Of a stretch of 56,319 bases of DNA, positions 53,195 to 56,319 are shown in pieces. The stretch comes from Candidatus Heimdallarchaeota archaeon (GTDB lineage: Archaea; Asgardarchaeota; Heimdallarchaeia; Heimdallarchaeales; Heimdallarchaeaceae): positions 1-56,319 of the forward strand of contig JAGLTB010000120.1 of assembly GCA_023270155.1 (NCBI GenBank). Direction: 5' to 3'. The position numbers and the translations under genes were made by a program. The notes beneath the pieces were generated by a model, which saw only the letters and a list, made by a program, of their open reading frames with translations, was not told where the DNA came from and did not search any database. The first letter of the stretch is position 1. Each line of letters opens with the position of its first letter.

Positions 53195-53201
53195 TTTTTT
53201 T
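53195..53201 (+). terminator. Oligo-T terminator
   Basis: Seven T in a row a few bases after the stop at 53188. Confidence 0.35.
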
Positions 53202-53280
53202 ACAACTTGACGTTAGCATTAAATTTACTATTTTTTCACACAAAAATGAAAAAATGAGAGGTGTAATTGATTTACTCATT

Positions 53281-54039
53281 TCAACTGTCTTGAACTATCT
53301 CGATTCTTTGTTCAACTACAAGTTGGGTCAGTTTTTGAATAGGTCTGACTATTAGATAGACAGAATCTGGTCGTTTATCAGCTGTTAGCCTATTGTTATC
53401 ATCAAAGTACTCATCTCTTTTAGGAGAATTCAAAATTTCAACTAAGTCATTTCTAGCATTCAAACAACTACCTGTCAAAACACGATTTGCAGCTTTATCG
53501 CTTTGTATAGCACCTTCATCAACCATAGTTTGGATAATTTCTCGTTTATCAAGCCTTTCATTTTCAGCTAAATCGGATTTATTGATGAACGCTACCACAG
53601 GCACTTTTTTACCAAATTTCTCTCCAATTTGATCTTTAGCATCTTTGATTATATCTTCATTCATTTGTTTAGCGATATTTTCAAAATTCAAAAAGAGTAT
53701 AACTCCATCAACTCCCTTCATAACTATATCTCTTTGTACTTTATGTCTTTCTTCTCCTGGAATTGTCCATAATTGATATCTTAATCTATCAAACTTCTTT
53801 CCTTTGAAGGGGGGGGTTTGAAAAACACCTTGGTCAAAAAACACTGTTCTTCCAGAATCATCTTGAATTTTTGTTAAAGAGGAAACGATAGTATCTGGAT
53901 TTTCCATCCTCCTAAGGGCGTTGAAAACAGTTAGCATACTAGTTTTACCACTTAATGGTGGTCCAAAAAGAACTATCTTCATTGTAGGTTTTCCTTCTCT
54001 ATCGACAGAGAAAATATCGGTAAGCTCTAACTGGCTCAT
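53281..54039 (-). CDS. Small GTPase (Arf/MglA-like)
   Basis: A P-loop GTPase of 252 residues with short extensions. G1 is GPPLSGKT (residues 26-33), the G3 region is LWTIPGEERH where Ras has DTAGQE, G4 is NKSD and a G5-like GSCLNAR follows. The PG-E form of G3 is close to MglA/Rup proteins and Arf-like GTPases. It lacks the canonical Asp of DxxG and the Gln that helps hydrolysis, so its switch chemistry may differ. The C-terminal 50 residues are an added domain without a lipidation motif. A TATA-like TTTTAAATAA lies about 25 bases before the ATG, so the message is probably leaderless. Asgard archaea carry many such GTPases. Confidence 0.82.
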   Translation of the reverse strand: MSQLELTDIFSVDREGKPTMKIVLFGPPLSGKTSMLTVFNALRRMENPDTIVSSLTKIQDDSGRTVFFDQGVFQTPPFKGKKFDRLRYQLWTIPGEERHKVQRDIVMKGVDGVILFLNFENIAKQMNEDIIKDAKDQIGEKFGKKVPVVAFINKSDLAENERLDKREIIQTMVDEGAIQSDKAANRVLTGSCLNARNDLVEILNSPKRDEYFDDNNRLTADKRPDSVYLIVRPIQKLTQLVVEQRIEIVQDS

Positions 54040-54126
54040 AACAAATAATTCTTTACAATGTTATTTAAAAGATTCCGAAGTTCCCTTAAGATTGAAAAAA
54101 ATAAAGAAGGTAAAACCTTCCAAAAA

Positions 54127-56319
54127 TTAATTCTTTATTCTTCTTCTGATTACAGGAATTGCTAAAACAGAAATTAGCAATAATGCACCATAGAAAAATG
54201 GTGAGAAAATTCCGTTTGTTGGAGATGGTGTTGTTCCTTCTATCATGAAATTGTCGGAATTAACTGATAAAACCGTTCTTCCAGCATAAGAAATTCTCAC
54301 AGCTGCATAGAACTCTCCATAATAATCTCCCATTTCGATTAATACACTCTCCCATTGATTTGCTGAGGAGATATAGTACATATTGTATGTTTCAACAACC
54401 GTGCCTTCATCATCATAAATTATTACTCTTGCCTCTGCACTCCCTGTAAAAGCAGTCCATCCACCAAGTTGAGTATAGGAAGCGTTTACATAAATGTGGA
54501 AACTTATTACACTTTCTAGGTTAACAGTTGGTTTCTCTACAATTAGTTCATGCTGCACAATGAGAAGACCCAATTCTTCCCTTCCATATTGGCTTGATCC
54601 AGAAGCAATTATTGAGATAGAGTATTCATTTTCATCAAATGTTTGAAGAGATATATCAACAAACCAGAACGAAATTGCTGAATAATTAAGTTCGATACTT
54701 GTATAAACGATAGATGTAGCAGTATCTTTGAACTGAACAAACACATCAACACCACTACCATCAGTTATTTCAGTTCCATTCTCGTCTTCAATATATACAT
54801 TAGTGAGTGAGAAATCCCAAGTTGATGATTGATAATCCATTAAATAGGAAGCTATGTCTATAGGACTTCCTAGAACTATATAATAATCTAGATTATCAGA
54901 GTATCCTAAACCAAATTGATCTGTAACAGGACTGTGAGATGGGATAGTTGGTGTTGAACTCATCATTATGCTTGTAATTACATACACTGTATCAACTAAT
55001 GTACCTTCTATGAATTCTAGGATATCAGTACTTTGGACACTTGTTTTTACAGTCCATCCACTTGCATTATGTACTGCGATGGAAATGCCTACTGAATATG
55101 AAGAAGGTGGTGTTATTTCCAACATTTGCACATCAGGAGGAGAATCGAGTTTTAAAGCATATATACCATAGAATCGATTGAGTCTATTAGTGAGTGTAGC
55201 TGGAAATGTAGAAACTAAATTATAATTCATGCTTATATCTAAATTTTCATAACCATATAATCCACCCCCGAATGAAGGATCATCAACATACAAAGCGGTT
55301 ATCCAATTGAGATAGAGGTCATTGAAATCTATCAAAAATCCTAATCCTTGTAAAGCATTTTCTACACTAACGGGTCCTACGCTTGTACTGGCAACCATGT
55401 CTTTAATTGCGTCATTACCATATTTTTCAGCTATATAGAAGACGAACATATATGCTCCACCATAATCAATTCTAACGTTTTTACCTCCATCTTCATCGTA
55501 ATTCCAATATAGTAATGAATCATCAGGATTTGTGGCAAAATAACTCGAAGCAAAACTAGTCAAGTTATTAGTTGTATCATAACCATTTAGGTATTTAGAA
55601 AATTCTGCACATCCTTCATCTAACCACCAAAACTCTGCTGTATCATAATTATAATGAATTAAATGTTGAAATTCATGAGCCAGTACTCCATAGGTTGTAA
55701 AATAATCAACATAAACCATTTCTCTTTCATTTGTTTCAACACCTGGAGGTACAGCTGAATCAAGATATTCATTATTTGGATCAAAATATCCTGCAACTCC
55801 AGCATCTAGTGAAGCTAGCAAAATTGTTACATGAGAATCTCCATCAATATCTTCAAGATTACCATCAGGATTTCCGAAGTAAAGTAAATTGTTTGGATAA
55901 ATTTTAGTTTCGAACTCATTTCTCCAGTCTTCTGCCTTTAAAGTGGCACTAGCTGGTCCTTGAGAAGTCATCAAACTATTTAGCACATAGACATAACAAT
56001 GATCTCCGATAGCTAGCATTGTAGCAGTTCTTTGAACATAATGATATTCACTAACAAGAAAAGATTCAATTATCCAAAACTCTATTTCATCATCAAGAAC
56101 ATCTTGTTTTACAGTTTGCTTAACAATAGGTTGTGTTTGAGTTTCATCCAAACCATTCATCAGAAGTTTATGTTTAAGTATTTGGGTTGGATTTGTTAGA
56201 TCATTTCTAAACATGTCATAAATGATATCAAATTGGTCAGTATCGTTATCTGCAGTGATGTATTGAGAACTTACATTGGTAAGATTCGAATTAGTTATAA
56301 GAACTAAAGAAAACATCAA
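54127..56319 (-). CDS. Secreted zinc metalloprotease (5' partial)
   Basis: A large surface protein cut by the right edge of the window; 730 residues are visible. A zinc-protease motif is clear: VLAHEFQHLIH (HExxH) followed by WWLDEGCAEFSKYL, where a downstream Glu may be the third ligand. This resembles secreted M30/immune-inhibitor-A-like peptidases. About 400 residues of beta-sandwich follow, then a membrane helix and the basic end IRRRIKN, so it is anchored at the C-terminus like the subtilisin at 46617. The first visible residues look like the tail of a signal peptide; an ATG at 56316 exists, but the true start probably lies beyond the window. Confidence 0.8.
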   Translation of the reverse strand: MMFSLVLITNSNLTNVSSQYITADNDTDQFDIIYDMFRNDLTNPTQILKHKLLMNGLDETQTQPIVKQTVKQDVLDDEIEFWIIESFLVSEYHYVQRTATMLAIGDHCYVYVLNSLMTSQGPASATLKAEDWRNEFETKIYPNNLLYFGNPDGNLEDIDGDSHVTILLASLDAGVAGYFDPNNEYLDSAVPPGVETNEREMVYVDYFTTYGVLAHEFQHLIHYNYDTAEFWWLDEGCAEFSKYLNGYDTTNNLTSFASSYFATNPDDSLLYWNYDEDGGKNVRIDYGGAYMFVFYIAEKYGNDAIKDMVASTSVGPVSVENALQGLGFLIDFNDLYLNWITALYVDDPSFGGGLYGYENLDISMNYNLVSTFPATLTNRLNRFYGIYALKLDSPPDVQMLEITPPSSYSVGISIAVHNASGWTVKTSVQSTDILEFIEGTLVDTVYVITSIMMSSTPTIPSHSPVTDQFGLGYSDNLDYYIVLGSPIDIASYLMDYQSSTWDFSLTNVYIEDENGTEITDGSGVDVFVQFKDTATSIVYTSIELNYSAISFWFVDISLQTFDENEYSISIIASGSSQYGREELGLLIVQHELIVEKPTVNLESVISFHIYVNASYTQLGGWTAFTGSAEARVIIYDDEGTVVETYNMYYISSANQWESVLIEMGDYYGEFYAAVRISYAGRTVLSVNSDNFMIEGTTPSPTNGIFSPFFYGALLLISVLAIPVIRRRIKN

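Noticed and set aside
53810-53818. Run of eight G in the small GTPase gene as a phase-variable tract
   Set aside because: The run encodes Thr-Pro-Pro in a continuous conserved frame and a single short run is not evidence of phase variation; a read error there is possible but the frame is intact.
1-56319. CRISPR arrays, insertion sequences, tRNA or rRNA genes
   Set aside because: I looked through the gaps between genes and saw no regularly spaced repeats, transposase genes, terminal repeats or cloverleaf-like sequences; a covariance search could still find a short RNA I missed.

Overview
This is a low-GC (roughly one third G+C by eye), gene-dense window that reads as archaeal. Genes are mostly preceded by TATA boxes 25-30 bases before the start, several starts look leaderless or nearly so, GGTGA-type ribosome binding sites are common, and oligo-T runs follow genes. 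The gene content agrees: a type II methionine aminopeptidase, a UPF0216/DUF61 protein, a TrmB-like regulator, a fused maltose-type sugar transporter, and a decarboxylase/CDP-alcohol transferase pair of the kind that makes ether lipid head groups. A ParM/Alp-like actin, an Arf/MglA-like GTPase with an unusual switch motif, DnaK/DnaJ and a bacterial-type GAPDH point toward an Asgard archaeon (Heimdallarchaeia-like). That placement is an inference and no marker gene here proves it. I saw no rRNA, tRNA, CRISPR array, transposase or prophage gene.

Layout. 1-1300: the 3' end of an APH-type phosphotransferase gene and an unknown protein. 1360-5065: a one-carbon cluster with a corrinoid protein, a homocysteine methyltransferase, a MetH-type reactivation protein and a non-pyrrolysine MttB-family methyltransferase. 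Together they could move a methyl group from a quaternary or tertiary amine to homocysteine. 5167-10762: a 56-residue ORF, a membrane-bound alpha/beta hydrolase and a heterodimeric ABC exporter. 10927-17568: a membrane-anchored SUOX-like protein facing a sugar ABC importer operon (binding protein, one giant fused permease, ATPase). 17740-21111: an eight-PAS sensor without a kinase domain. 21167-27539: a CaCA-type exchanger, a class III aminotransferase, secreted and membrane proteins of unknown function, GAPDH and a small cysteine-rich protein.

27631-34650 is the most unusual part: a tight three-gene minus-strand operon. It encodes an AAA/STAND-like ATPase with a helical-repeat tail, a 484-residue coiled-coil protein and a 1256-residue protein. 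The last has a TrmB-like winged helix at its N-terminus, about 1000 residues of coiled coil and a TrmB-type effector domain at its C-terminus. I cannot match this set to a named system. It looks like DNA-bound or chromosome-organising machinery, or a large sensor/scaffold.

34849-46526 holds mostly housekeeping genes: a winged-helix protein, MetAP2, an M24 peptidase, DUF61, a zinc-ribbon membrane protein, DnaJ, DnaK, a zinc-ribbon protein, an SDR epimerase, small membrane proteins and a PhzF-like protein. 46617-56319 has a large secreted subtilisin, the lipid head-group pair, the actin-like ATPase, an unknown protein with GC-rich codons, the small GTPase and a secreted HExxH metalloprotease cut by the window end.
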